Shown here piece by piece: positions 12,764-21,111 of a stretch of DNA of 64,000 nt (positions are counted from its first letter, which is position 1; each line of letters starts with the position of its first letter). This DNA comes from CAZJFH01 sp964545205 (lineage in GTDB: Bacteria > Pseudomonadota > Alphaproteobacteria > Rhodospirillales > Magnetospirillaceae), in assembly GCA_964545205.1 (NCBI GenBank), contig CAZJFH010000019.1:1-64000 (forward strand). The letters are read 5' to 3'. A model generated the notes under the pieces. That model was not told the DNA's origin and ran no database searches. It saw only the letters and a program-made list of their open reading frames with translations. The position numbers and the translations under genes are program-made.

Positions 12764-14140
12764 ATGAAGGTCATCATCTGCGGCGCCGGCCAGGTCGGGT
12801 TCAACATCGCCCGCTACCTGGCCGAGGAGAACAACGACGTCACGGTCATCGACCAGCGGCCCGAGCTGATCCGCAAGATCTCGGACTCGCTCGACGTCCA
12901 GGCGGTGGTCGGGCACGCCTCGCACCCGCCGGTGCTCGAGCAGGCCGGCGCCGGCGACGCCGACATGATCATCGCGGTGACCCACGCCGACGAGGTCAAC
13001 ATGGTCGCCTGCCAGGTGGCGCATTCGCTGTTCGACGTGCCGAAGAAGGTCGCCCGCGTCCGCAACCAGAGCTATCTGCAGCCGATCTACGCCAACCTGT
13101 TCTCGCGCGAGAACATGCCGATCGACGTCATCATCTCGCCCGAGATCGAGGTCGCGCGCGCCATCATCCGTCGCCTGCAGGTGCCGGGCGCGCTGGAGGT
13201 GATCCCGCTGGCCAACGACCGCGTGCGCCTGATCGCGGTGCGCTGCCACGCCGACACGCCGCTGATCAACACGCCGATCCGCCAGCTGACGGTGCTGTTC
13301 CCCGACCTCAACATCGTCATCATCGGCATCATTCGCGCCGGCCGCGCGCTGGTGCCGACGGCCGAGGACCAGATGCTGATCGGCGACGAGGTCTATTTCG
13401 TCGTCGACACCCAGCACGTCGAGCGGGCGATGAACGCCTTCGGCCACGAGGAGCAGGAAGCCCGCCGCATGGTGATCTTCGGCGGCGGCAACATCGGCCT
13501 GTTCCTGGCCCAGCAGCTCGAGGCGCACCATCCCAACGTCACGGCCAAGGTGATCGAGCAGAACAAGGACCGCGCCGAGCTCGTCGCCAAGACGCTGAGC
13601 CGCACCGTGGTGCTCAACGGCGACGTGCTCGACCCCGAGATCCTGGAGGAGGCCAACGTCTCGACTGCCGAGACCGTGGTCACGGTCACCAACGACGACG
13701 AGACCAATATTCTCTCCGGCCTGCTGGCCAAGCGCTATGGCTGCCGCCGCGTGCAGGCGCTGATCAACAAGACCACCTATTCCAGCCTGGTCAGCACGCT
13801 GGGCGTCGACGTGGTCATCAGCCCGCGGGCGATCACCGTCTCGAACATCCTGCAGCACGTCCGCCGCGGCCGCATCCATGCGGTCCACTCGCTGCACGAG
13901 GGCTTCGGCGAACTGATCGAGGCCGACGCGCTCGAGACCTCCAGCCTGGTCGGCAAGCCGCTGCGCGAGATCAAGCTGCCCAACGGCGTGCTGGTCGGGG
14001 CCATCGTGCGCGAGGGCCAGGTCATCAGCCCGCGCGGCACCACCGTCATCCAGGCCAACGACCGCGTCATCCTGTTCGCCGCCGCCGAGGCGGTGAAGAA
14101 GGTCGAGAAGATGTTCTCGGTGCGGCTGGAATATTTCTGA
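12764..14140 (+). CDS. trkA: Trk potassium transporter peripheral subunit TrkA
   Basis: A 458-residue cytosolic NAD-binding regulator of TrkH/TrkG potassium uptake. It contains two tandem halves, each with a Rossmann RCK-N domain (VIICGAGQVGFNIARYL near the start and VIFGGGNIGLFLAQQL around residue 240) followed by an RCK-C domain. No membrane partner trkH is in the window. Position directly after ntrX is the conserved alphaproteobacterial arrangement. The ATG follows ntrX by nine bases. Confidence 0.94.
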   Translation: MKVIICGAGQVGFNIARYLAEENNDVTVIDQRPELIRKISDSLDVQAVVGHASHPPVLEQAGAGDADMIIAVTHADEVNMVACQVAHSLFDVPKKVARVRNQSYLQPIYANLFSRENMPIDVIISPEIEVARAIIRRLQVPGALEVIPLANDRVRLIAVRCHADTPLINTPIRQLTVLFPDLNIVIIGIIRAGRALVPTAEDQMLIGDEVYFVVDTQHVERAMNAFGHEEQEARRMVIFGGGNIGLFLAQQLEAHHPNVTAKVIEQNKDRAELVAKTLSRTVVLNGDVLDPEILEEANVSTAETVVTVTNDDETNILSGLLAKRYGCRRVQALINKTTYSSLVSTLGVDVVISPRAITVSNILQHVRRGRIHAVHSLHEGFGELIEADALETSSLVGKPLREIKLPNGVLVGAIVREGQVISPRGTTVIQANDRVILFAAAEAVKKVEKMFSVRLEYF

Positions 14141-14155
14141 TCTGCAAGGAACCCG

Positions 14156-15016
14156 ATGTCCCGAATCGCCTACGTCAACGGCCGCTACCTCCCGCACCGC
14201 CAGGCCAGCGTCCATATCGAGGATCGTGGCTATCAGTTCGCCGACGGCGTCTACGAGGTGATCGCCGTCGTCGGCGGGCGCCTGGTCGACGAGGCGCGCC
14301 ACATGGACCGGCTGGAACGCTCGCTGGACGAGCTGCGCATCGCCATGCCGATGGCGCGCGGCCCGCTCGGCCACGTGCTGCGCGAGGTGGTGCGTCGCAA
14401 CGGCGTGCGCGACGGCATCGTCTACCTGCAGGTCAGCCGCGGCGTCGCGCGGCGCGACCACGCCTTTCCCGCCGCCGACACGCCGCCGGCGCTGGTCGTC
14501 ACCGCCCGCCGCGCCAAGCCGCAGCCGCCGGCCCAGGCCGAGAACGGCGTCAAGGTCGTCACGCTGCCCGACATCCGCTGGAAGCGTTGCGACATCAAGA
14601 CGATCGGGCTGCTGCCGAACGTGCTCGCCAAGCAGGCGGCCAAGGAGGCCGGCGCCTTCGAGGCGTGGCTGGTCGACGACGCCGGCTTCGTGACCGAGGC
14701 CGCCGCCAGCAACGCCTGGATCGTCACCGAGGACGGCGAACTGGTCACCCGGCAACTCGACCAGCGCATCCTGGGCGGCGTCACCCGCATGACCGTGCGC
14801 GACATCGCCGAGGGCATGGGCCTGCGCACGGTCGAGCGGCCGTTCACCGTGGCCGAGGCCAAGGCGGCGCGCGAGGCGTTCGTCACCGGAACGACCTCGC
14901 TGGTGATGCCGGTGGTCCGCATCGACGACGACCCGGTCGGCGACGGCAAGCCGGGAGCCTTCGCCCGGCGCCTGCGCGCCGCCTATGCCGAGGCGATGCG
15001 GGAGGGCCGGGTATGA
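14156..15016 (+). CDS. D-amino acid aminotransferase (class IV, PLP)
   Basis: A 286-residue fold-type IV aminotransferase resembling D-alanine transaminase. The PLP lysine is Lys148 in RCDIKTIGLLPNVLAK, which is closer to the D-amino acid transaminase pattern (CDIK) than to the branched-chain enzyme. TEAAASN at 180-186 supplies the pyridine-nitrogen glutamate (Glu181). The likely role is D-alanine/D-glutamate supply or turnover for the cell wall. The gene overlaps the HAD gene by ATGA and lies between trkA and hfq. Confidence 0.85.
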   Translation: MSRIAYVNGRYLPHRQASVHIEDRGYQFADGVYEVIAVVGGRLVDEARHMDRLERSLDELRIAMPMARGPLGHVLREVVRRNGVRDGIVYLQVSRGVARRDHAFPAADTPPALVVTARRAKPQPPAQAENGVKVVTLPDIRWKRCDIKTIGLLPNVLAKQAAKEAGAFEAWLVDDAGFVTEAAASNAWIVTEDGELVTRQLDQRILGGVTRMTVRDIAEGMGLRTVERPFTVAEAKAAREAFVTGTTSLVMPVVRIDDDPVGDGKPGAFARRLRAAYAEAMREGRV

Positions 15017-15693
15017 ACCGCGGCCTGCCGAAACCGCGCGCCATCGTCTTCGACTGGGACAACACCCTGATCGACAGCTGGGAGTGCATCCGCGCCGCCA
15101 CCAACAGCACCCTGCGGCACATGGGCCACGAGGAATGGAGCCTGGAGGAGACCCGCCGCCGGGTCGCCGCCTCGCTCAGGGACTCGTTCCCGGTGCTGTT
15201 CGGCGACCGCTGGGAGGAGGCGCGGGACCATTTCTACGCCACCTTCCGCGCCATCCATCTCGACCACCTGCGGCCGCTGCCCCATGCCGAGCGCATGCTG
15301 GGCGAGATGCGCGACCACGGCGTCTATCTGGCGGTGGTCAGCAACAAGAACGGCGTCTTCCTGCGCCGCGAGGCCGAGCGGCTGGGCTGGGACCGCTATT
15401 TCGGCCGTCTGGTCGGCGCCACCGACGCGCCCGCCGACAAGCCGTCGCCCGAGCCGGTCAGGATGGCGCTCGCCGGCTCGGGGATCGCGCCGGGGCCGGA
15501 CGTCTGGTTCGTCGGCGACGCCGCCATCGACATGCACTGCGCGCTCAATTCCGGCTGCACCCCGGTGCTGGTGCGGGAGATCGCGCCCGAGCCCGACGAA
15601 TTCGCGGCGCATCCCCCGAATTGCCATCTTGCCGACTGCGGCGAATTCGCCGATCTTGTGCGCGAACTATTGGTTCCCATATCCGGCTTTTGA
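15013..15693 (+). CDS. HAD-superfamily phosphatase
   Basis: A 226-residue haloacid dehalogenase-type hydrolase. The nucleophile Asp14 and acid Asp16 lie in VFDWDNTLID. Motif II is VVSNKNG, a conserved lysine follows (DKPSPEPV), and motif IV is FVGDAAIDM. The cap insert after motif I makes it phosphoglycolate-phosphatase-like, but the substrate is not predictable. The start overlaps the aminotransferase stop (ATGA), so the two are coupled, and hfq follows 75 bases later. Confidence 0.85.
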   Translation: MNRGLPKPRAIVFDWDNTLIDSWECIRAATNSTLRHMGHEEWSLEETRRRVAASLRDSFPVLFGDRWEEARDHFYATFRAIHLDHLRPLPHAERMLGEMRDHGVYLAVVSNKNGVFLRREAERLGWDRYFGRLVGATDAPADKPSPEPVRMALAGSGIAPGPDVWFVGDAAIDMHCALNSGCTPVLVREIAPEPDEFAAHPPNCHLADCGEFADLVRELLVPISGF

Positions 15694-15768
15694 TGCTAAC
15701 CAGGGCGGGATCGCGGAGAAAACTCTCCTGCGTCGTTTAGGGGCAATAAAGAGAACGGGGCCATACCC

Positions 15769-16023
15769 ATGTCGTCAGAAAAATCGCAGAACGTTCAGGA
15801 CGTGTTCCTGAACTATATTCGCAAGAACAAGACCCCGGTGACGATTTTCCTGGTGAACGGCGTCAAGCTGCAAGGGATCGTGACGTGGTTTGACAACTTC
15901 TCGGTTCTGCTGCGCCGCGACGGGCACACCCAGCTCGTCTACAAGCATGCCATTTCGACCGTGATGCCGTCGGCGCCGATCCAGCTGTTCGAACCGGCGG
16001 CCAAAGAATCGGCCGAAGAGTAG
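15769..16023 (+). CDS. hfq: RNA chaperone Hfq
   Basis: An 84-residue hexameric Sm-like RNA chaperone. The Sm1 region (VTIFLVNGVKLQGIVTWFDN) and the signature YKHAISTV are intact, and the C-terminal tail is short, as usual in alphaproteobacteria. It promotes sRNA-mRNA pairing. hflX follows three bases later, the classic hfq-hflX pair. The 75-base gap upstream probably contains its own promoter, but no element is clear. Confidence 0.97.
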   Translation: MSSEKSQNVQDVFLNYIRKNKTPVTIFLVNGVKLQGIVTWFDNFSVLLRRDGHTQLVYKHAISTVMPSAPIQLFEPAAKESAEE

Positions 16024-16026
16024 CCG

Positions 16027-17328
16027 TTGGGCGATCCCGTCGACAGGACTCCGCCGACCGCGACAACCTGCCTCGTCGTGCGCCCGGTGCCGAAGGCGGC
16101 GGGCGACGGCGGTCGCCTGCCCGAGGCGCAGCTCGACGAGGCGGTCGGGCTGGCCCAGGCCATCTCGCTCGACGTCGTCCATTCCGAGACGGTGATGCTG
16201 GCGAAGCCGCGGCCGGCGACCCTGCTCGGCCAGGGCACGGTCGACCGCCTGCGCGAGATTGTCGAGGACGCCAAGGTCGCCGTCGCCGTCGTCGACACCC
16301 ATCTTTCGCCGGTCCAGCAGCGCAATCTCGAACGCGCCTGGAAGTGCAAGGTCATCGACCGCACCGGCCTGATCCTCGAGATCTTCGGCGAGCGGGCGCG
16401 GACCCGCGAGGGCCGGCTGCAGGTCGAGCTGGCGGCGCTGTCCTACCAGGCCAGCCGGCTGGTGCGGTCCTGGACCCACCTCGAGCGCCAGCGCGGCGGC
16501 TTCGGCTTCATGGGCGGCCCCGGCGAGACCCAGATCGAGGCCGACCGCCGCATGATCCGCGAGCGCATGGCCAAGCTCAAGAAGGAGCTGGAAGAGGTCA
16601 AGCGCACCCGCGAGCTGCACCGCAAGGCGCGCCGCCGGGTGCCTTACCCGATCATCGCGCTGGTCGGCTACACCAACGCCGGCAAGTCGACCCTGTTCAA
16701 CACCATCACCCGCGCCGACGTCGTCGCCGAGGACCAGCTGTTCGCGACCCTGGACCCGACGATGCGCCGCCTCGACCTGCCGAGCGGCCGGCGCACCATC
16801 CTGTCGGACACCGTCGGCTTCGTCTCGGACCTGCCGCACGAGCTGGTCGCCGCCTTCCGCGCCACCCTGGAGGAGGTGCTGGAGGCCGACGTGCTGGTGC
16901 ATGTCCGCGACGTCCACCATCCCGACAGCGCCGAACAGAAGCAGGACGTCGAGACGGTGCTGCGCGAGATCGGCATTCCCGAGCACGTCGAGGCGATCGA
17001 GGTGCTCAACAAGATCGACCTGCTCGGCGACAACGCCCGCACCGAGGTCGAGAACCAGTCGGCGCGCGACATCCGCATGGTGCCGCTGTCGGCGCGGACC
17101 GGGGAGGGGACCGGGGCGCTGCTGGCCGCCATCGACGCCCGCCTGTCCGAGCAGCGCCGCGTCGTCGCCGTCGACGTGCCGCTGGGCGACGGCGCCACCA
17201 TCGCCTGGCTCTACCGCCACGGCGAGGTGATCGAGCGCAGCGACGACGAGGAGGCGGCGCATATCCGCGTCCGCCTCGACGCCGCCGACGCCGCCCGCTT
17301 CCAGCGCCGCATCGAGGGCGAGCCGTGA
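16027..17328 (+). CDS. hflX: ribosome-associated GTPase HflX
   Basis: A 433-residue GTPase that splits stalled or stressed ribosomes. The N-terminal domain ends in RGGFGFMGGPGETQIE, a family signature, followed by a helical segment. The G domain has GYTNAGKSTL (G1), DTVGF (G3) and NKID (G4). The only sensible start is TTG, three bases after the hfq stop, so translation probably depends on hfq. The stop overlaps the next start (TGATG). Confidence 0.94.
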   Translation: MGDPVDRTPPTATTCLVVRPVPKAAGDGGRLPEAQLDEAVGLAQAISLDVVHSETVMLAKPRPATLLGQGTVDRLREIVEDAKVAVAVVDTHLSPVQQRNLERAWKCKVIDRTGLILEIFGERARTREGRLQVELAALSYQASRLVRSWTHLERQRGGFGFMGGPGETQIEADRRMIRERMAKLKKELEEVKRTRELHRKARRRVPYPIIALVGYTNAGKSTLFNTITRADVVAEDQLFATLDPTMRRLDLPSGRRTILSDTVGFVSDLPHELVAAFRATLEEVLEADVLVHVRDVHHPDSAEQKQDVETVLREIGIPEHVEAIEVLNKIDLLGDNARTEVENQSARDIRMVPLSARTGEGTGALLAAIDARLSEQRRVVAVDVPLGDGATIAWLYRHGEVIERSDDEEAAHIRVRLDAADAARFQRRIEGEP

Positions 17329-18098
17329 TGGTCGAGGTCGCCCGGGTCACCGAGATCATCCGCGCGGTCGCCCGGGCCGAGATCATGCCGCGCTTTCGCA
17401 ATCTCGCCGCCCACCAGATCCGCGAAAAGAGCCCCAACAACCTGGTCACCGAGGCCGACACCGAGTCGGAGAAGGCGCTGGAGCGCGAATTGACGGCGCT
17501 GCTGCCCGGCGCGCTGGTCGTCGGCGAGGAGGCGGTGGCGCACGACGCCGGCGTGCTCGACGCGCTGAAGGGCGAGGCGCCGGTCTGGGTGCTCGATCCC
17601 GTCGACGGCACCTCTAACTTCGCCCACGGCCGGCCGACCTTCGGCGTCATCGTCGCCCTGGTCCAGGGCGGCCGCACGCTGGCCGGCTGGATTCACGATC
17701 CCGTCAACGACGTCACCGCGACGGTCGAGCGCGGGCAGGGGGCGTGGATCGGCGAGCGCCGCCTGCGCTGCGCCCCGGCGGCGCCGATTTCCGAGATGGT
17801 CGGTTCGCTCGGCTACCGCCGCTCGAAGCAACTGGCCGGGAAGGTGCGCCGCCTGGTCCGCCAGGGCGCCGTGGCGCACGACTATATCGGGCTGGCCAGC
17901 GGCGCCATCCACTTCGCCTACTACAACCGCCTATCGCCCTGGGACCACGCCGCCGGCGTGCTGATGTTCCAGGAGGCCGGCGGCTTCGCCCAGCTCCTCG
18001 ACGGCAGCCCCTACCGTCCGGCGCCCAGCCCGGTCGGCGTGCTGCTGGCCCCCGACGAGGGCTGCTGGAACGAGCTCAGGGCCTGGATCGAGCCCTAG
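17328..18098 (+). CDS. inositol monophosphatase-family phosphatase
   Basis: A 256-residue Mg-dependent phosphatase of the IMP/FBPase/CysQ fold. Metal ligands are visible in VGEEAV (about residue 65), the DPVDGTSNFAHG signature (about residue 86) and SPWDHAAGVL (about residue 203). Substrates in the family include inositol phosphates, PAP and histidinol phosphate; none can be chosen here. It overlaps hflX by one base and so is part of that operon. Confidence 0.85.
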   Translation: MVEVARVTEIIRAVARAEIMPRFRNLAAHQIREKSPNNLVTEADTESEKALERELTALLPGALVVGEEAVAHDAGVLDALKGEAPVWVLDPVDGTSNFAHGRPTFGVIVALVQGGRTLAGWIHDPVNDVTATVERGQGAWIGERRLRCAPAAPISEMVGSLGYRRSKQLAGKVRRLVRQGAVAHDYIGLASGAIHFAYYNRLSPWDHAAGVLMFQEAGGFAQLLDGSPYRPAPSPVGVLLAPDEGCWNELRAWIEP

Positions 18099-18158
18099 GT
18101 CCGCCAACAGGCCCGAAAACCGCCAGCCGAAGCCGCATCGCGCCGCTATGATGGCGGC

Positions 18159-19610
18159 ATGGACCTCGACCACGACGCCTGCTACCGCGCCCTGGCAACC
18201 CGCGACGCCCGCTTCGACGGGCGGTTCTACACCGGCGTTCGCAGCACCGGCGTGTTCTGCCGGCCGATCTGCCCGGCGCGCACGCCGAAGCCCGAGCACT
18301 GCGTGTTCCTGCCCAGCGCCGCAGCGGCGATCGCCGCCGGCTTCCGCCCCTGCCTGCGCTGCCGGCCGGAGATCGCGCCGGGCGTCGCCGGCTGGCGCGG
18401 CACGGCCAACACCGTCTCGCGCGCCCTGCGCCTGATCGCCGAAGGCGCGCTCGACGAGGGCGGCGTCGAGGACCTGGCGGCGCGTCTCGGCGTCGGCGGG
18501 CGCTACCTGCGGCGGCTGTTCGAGCGCCATCTCGGCGCCTCGCCCTCGGCGGTGGCGCGCAGCCATCGCGTCCTGTTCGCCAGGACGCTGATCGGCGAGA
18601 CCATGCTGCCGATGACCGAGGTGGCGCTGGCCGCCGGCTTCGGCAGCATCCGGCAGTTCAACGCCGCCATCCGCCGAAGCTGCGGCCGCTCGCCCACCGA
18701 GTTGCGGCGCCGTCGCGCCGGCGCGGATGCCGGCACCGCCGCGGTCACCCTCAGGCTGCCCTACGTGTCGCCCTACGATTGGGACGCGATGGTCGGCTTC
18801 CTCGGCCCGCGGGCGCTGCCCGGGGTCGAACTGGTCGAGGCCGGCCGCTATCGCCGCAATTTCGCGCTCGACGGCGGCGCCGGCCGGGTCGAGGTGCGGC
18901 CGTCCGCGCACGGTGACTGGCTCGAGGCGACGGTCACCGCGAGGCCGGTCACCGTGCTGGCTTCGGTGATCGGACGCCTGCGCGCCCTGTTCGACCTCGA
19001 CGCCGACATCGCCGCCATCGCATCCGATCTTGGCCGCGACCCCAGGCTGGCGCCGCTGGTCGCCGCCCGCCCCGGCTTGCGCGTGCCCGGCGCCTGGGAC
19101 GGCTTCGAGCTGGCGGTGCGGGCGATCCTCGGCCAGCAGGTCAGCGTCGTCGCCGCGACGACCCTGGCCGGACGGCTGGTCGCGGCGTTCGGCGAGCCCT
19201 CGGGCGATGCCGACCTGCCGGTCCTGTTCCCGCGCGCCGAAATTCTCGCCTCGGCCGACCTCGCGGGGATCGGCCTGCCCCGCGCCCGGGCGGCGGCGAT
19301 CTCGGCCCTCGCCGCGGCGGTGGCCGCCGATCCCGACCTGCTGCGGCCGGTCGGCAGCCTCGAGGCCACCACCGCGCGCCTGACCCGGCTGCCGGGGATC
19401 GGCGGCTGGACGGCGCAGTACGTCGCCATGCGCGCCCTGCGCGAGCCCGACGCCTTCCCGCACCCCGACATCGGCCTGCTGCGGGCGATGGCGACCGGGC
19501 AGGGGCGCCCGAGTCCGGCCGAACTGGCGACCGCCGCCGAGGCCTGGCGGCCGTGGCGCGCCTATGCCGCCCTGCACCTGTGGACAAAGGACGCCGCGCC
19601 ATGGCCCTGA
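18159..19610 (+). CDS. Ada-AlkA fusion: DNA-3-methyladenine glycosylase with regulatory domain
   Basis: A 483-residue three-part protein. Residues 1-75 form the Ada N-terminal zinc module with Cys34, Cys38, Cys65 and Cys68 (VFCRPIC and PCLRCRPE); one of these is the methyl-phosphotriester acceptor in Ada. Residues 85-185 form an AraC-type helix-turn-helix. Residues 195-483 are an AlkA glycosylase with a helix-hairpin-helix (LPGIGGWTAQYVAM) and catalytic aspartate in PHPDIGLL. It should both sense alkylation and excise alkylated bases. Its last ten bases overlap ogt, giving a two-gene alkylation-repair operon. Confidence 0.9.
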   Translation: MDLDHDACYRALATRDARFDGRFYTGVRSTGVFCRPICPARTPKPEHCVFLPSAAAAIAAGFRPCLRCRPEIAPGVAGWRGTANTVSRALRLIAEGALDEGGVEDLAARLGVGGRYLRRLFERHLGASPSAVARSHRVLFARTLIGETMLPMTEVALAAGFGSIRQFNAAIRRSCGRSPTELRRRRAGADAGTAAVTLRLPYVSPYDWDAMVGFLGPRALPGVELVEAGRYRRNFALDGGAGRVEVRPSAHGDWLEATVTARPVTVLASVIGRLRALFDLDADIAAIASDLGRDPRLAPLVAARPGLRVPGAWDGFELAVRAILGQQVSVVAATTLAGRLVAAFGEPSGDADLPVLFPRAEILASADLAGIGLPRARAAAISALAAAVAADPDLLRPVGSLEATTARLTRLPGIGGWTAQYVAMRALREPDAFPHPDIGLLRAMATGQGRPSPAELATAAEAWRPWRAYAALHLWTKDAAPWP

Positions 19611-20203
19611 CGCTCGAAACCGTCGACTCCGCCCTCGGAACGATCCTCGTCGTCTCCGACGGCCGCGCCCTGCGCGCCGTCGACTTCGCCGATTGCGAGG
19701 CCCGGATGATGGCGCTGCTGAAGGCCCGCGACCCGGCCCCGCGCCTGCGCGACGGCGGCGGCACCTCGGCCTTCTGCGACGCCATCCGCGGCTATCTCGC
19801 CGGCGAGTTCGCCGCCCTCGACCCGCTGCCGGCCGAGCCCGGCGGCACCGCCTTCCAGCGCCGCGTCTGGACCGAATTGCGCCGCATCCCCGCCGGCGCC
19901 ACCACCACCTACGGCGCCCTGGCCGCCCGCCTCGGCGCTCCCACCGCCAGCCGCGCCGTCGGCCGCGCCAACGCGCTCAACCCGATCGCGATCGTCGTGC
20001 CGTGCCACCGGGTGATCGGGGCGGGCGGGGCGCTGACGGGCTACGCCGGCGGGGTCGAGCGGAAACGGTGGTTGCTGGCGCATGAGGGGAGAGACGCTGG
20101 CGGATGGGGTGGGATTCGAACCCACGGAGGGCGTGAACCCTCGCCGGTTTTCAAGACCGGTGCCATAAACCGCTCGGCCACCCATCCGGACCCGTTTCGA
20201 TAG
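19601..20203 (+). CDS. ogt: methylated-DNA-protein cysteine methyltransferase (Ogt), C-terminus read through a tRNA gene
   Basis: A suicide enzyme of 200 residues that removes methyl groups from O6-methylguanine. The acceptor cysteine is in IVVPCHRVIG, and FQRRVWTELRRIP plus TTTYGALA precede it. The start overlaps the Ada-AlkA stop. Family similarity ends near RKRWLLAHEG, but the frame stays open for about 35 further codons. That tail is entirely the antisense reading of the tRNA-Ser gene on the other strand, so it is probably a consequence of gene overlap rather than a functional domain. Confidence 0.88.
   Translation: MALTLETVDSALGTILVVSDGRALRAVDFADCEARMMALLKARDPAPRLRDGGGTSAFCDAIRGYLAGEFAALDPLPAEPGGTAFQRRVWTELRRIPAGATTTYGALAARLGAPTASRAVGRANALNPIAIVVPCHRVIGAGGALTGYAGGVERKRWLLAHEGRDAGGWGGIRTHGGREPSPVFKTGAINRSATHPDPFR
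20098..20187 (-). tRNA. tRNA-Ser (anticodon UGA)
   Basis: Read on the minus strand, the gene begins GGATGGGTGGCCGAG and ends with the T-arm GGTTCGAATCC, the acceptor strand CCCATCC, a G discriminator and an encoded CCA (20098-20100). The seven-base acceptor stem pairs perfectly. The anticodon loop reads CTTGAAA, giving UGA. The 90-base length with a long variable arm is right for class II tRNA-Ser. It lies wholly inside the 3' end of ogt, antisense to it. Confidence 0.95.
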
Positions 20204-20266
20204 CGCGTCGCGGCGGGAGGGGCAAGGGCTGTTGTCGGGCGGGCTCGCGCGCGCTATCACCAGCGG

Positions 20267-21043
20267 ATGAGCTTCGTCGTCTCCAAGCTTCTGTGGCCCA
20301 TCGCGCAGCCCGGCGGGCTGGCGCTGCTGCTGCTGGTCGTCGGCGCCGGGCTGCTGTGGCTGGGGCGGGCGCGGGCGGGGCGGGTGCTGGTCGGCGTCGC
20401 CGCGCTGGTGCTGGTCGGCTTCGGCGTGCTGCCGGCCGGCGACTGGCTGATCCGGCCGCTGGAGCAGCGCTTCGCGGCGGCGCCGCTGCCCGAGCGCGTC
20501 GACGGCATCGTCGTGCTCGGCGGCGCCGTGCAGCCGGTCCAGACCGCCATCCACGGCCGGCCGGCGCTCAACGACGCCGCCGAGCGCATGACCGCCTTCG
20601 TCGGGCTGGCGCGGCGGCATCCCGAGGCGAAGCTCGTGTTTACAGGCGGTTCCGGCTCGTTGCTGACCCAAGGCCTCAAGGAGGCCGCGGTGGCGCGGGC
20701 GCTGTTCGCCGAGCTCGGCCTCGATCCCGACCGCGTCGTCTACGAGGCGGAGTCGCGCAACACCTGGGAAAACGCGGTGCTGACCAAGGCCCTGGTCGCG
20801 CCGGCGCCGGGCGAGACCTGGGTGCTGGTGACCTCGGCCTTCCACATGCCGCGGTCGATGGGCATCTTCCGAAAGGTCGGCTGGCCGGTGCTGCCGCACC
20901 CGGTCGATTTCCGCGCCGGGGCGGGCGGCTGGCGCTTCGCGCTGCCCGACGAGACCGTCGCCGTCGCCGTCCACGAATGGTTAGGACTTCTGGCGTACCG
21001 TGCCCTGGGCCGGACCGACGCGTTGTTTCCCGGCCCCAACTAG
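20267..21043 (+). CDS. YdcF-family (DUF218) membrane protein
   Basis: A 258-residue protein with two N-terminal hydrophobic segments (about residues 10-62) and a DUF218 domain containing DGIVVLGGAVQP, LVFTGGSGS and LVTSAFHMPRS. The family includes SanA, ElyC and YdcF, with roles in envelope or polysaccharide metabolism; ElyC-like proteins affect peptidoglycan precursor use. Neighbouring lytic transglycosylase and rlpA genes fit an envelope role, but that is inference. Confidence 0.8.
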   Translation: MSFVVSKLLWPIAQPGGLALLLLVVGAGLLWLGRARAGRVLVGVAALVLVGFGVLPAGDWLIRPLEQRFAAAPLPERVDGIVVLGGAVQPVQTAIHGRPALNDAAERMTAFVGLARRHPEAKLVFTGGSGSLLTQGLKEAAVARALFAELGLDPDRVVYEAESRNTWENAVLTKALVAPAPGETWVLVTSAFHMPRSMGIFRKVGWPVLPHPVDFRAGAGGWRFALPDETVAVAVHEWLGLLAYRALGRTDALFPGPN

Positions 21044-21111
21044 CGGCCACGTTGCGGGCCTCCCGCCGCTGTGGCACAACGACTCCCGCTGATCCCCCTC
21101 GGAGGAACCGC

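Noticed and set aside
20098..20187. tRNA-Ser as integration site of the island
   Set aside because: The island begins about 9 kb away, no tRNA fragment is seen at its borders, and Tn554-type elements do not use tRNA genes.
20098..20203. Treating the peptide GGIRTHGGREPSPVFKTG as a conserved ogt domain
   Set aside because: It is the antisense translation of tRNA-Ser, a known source of false similarity.
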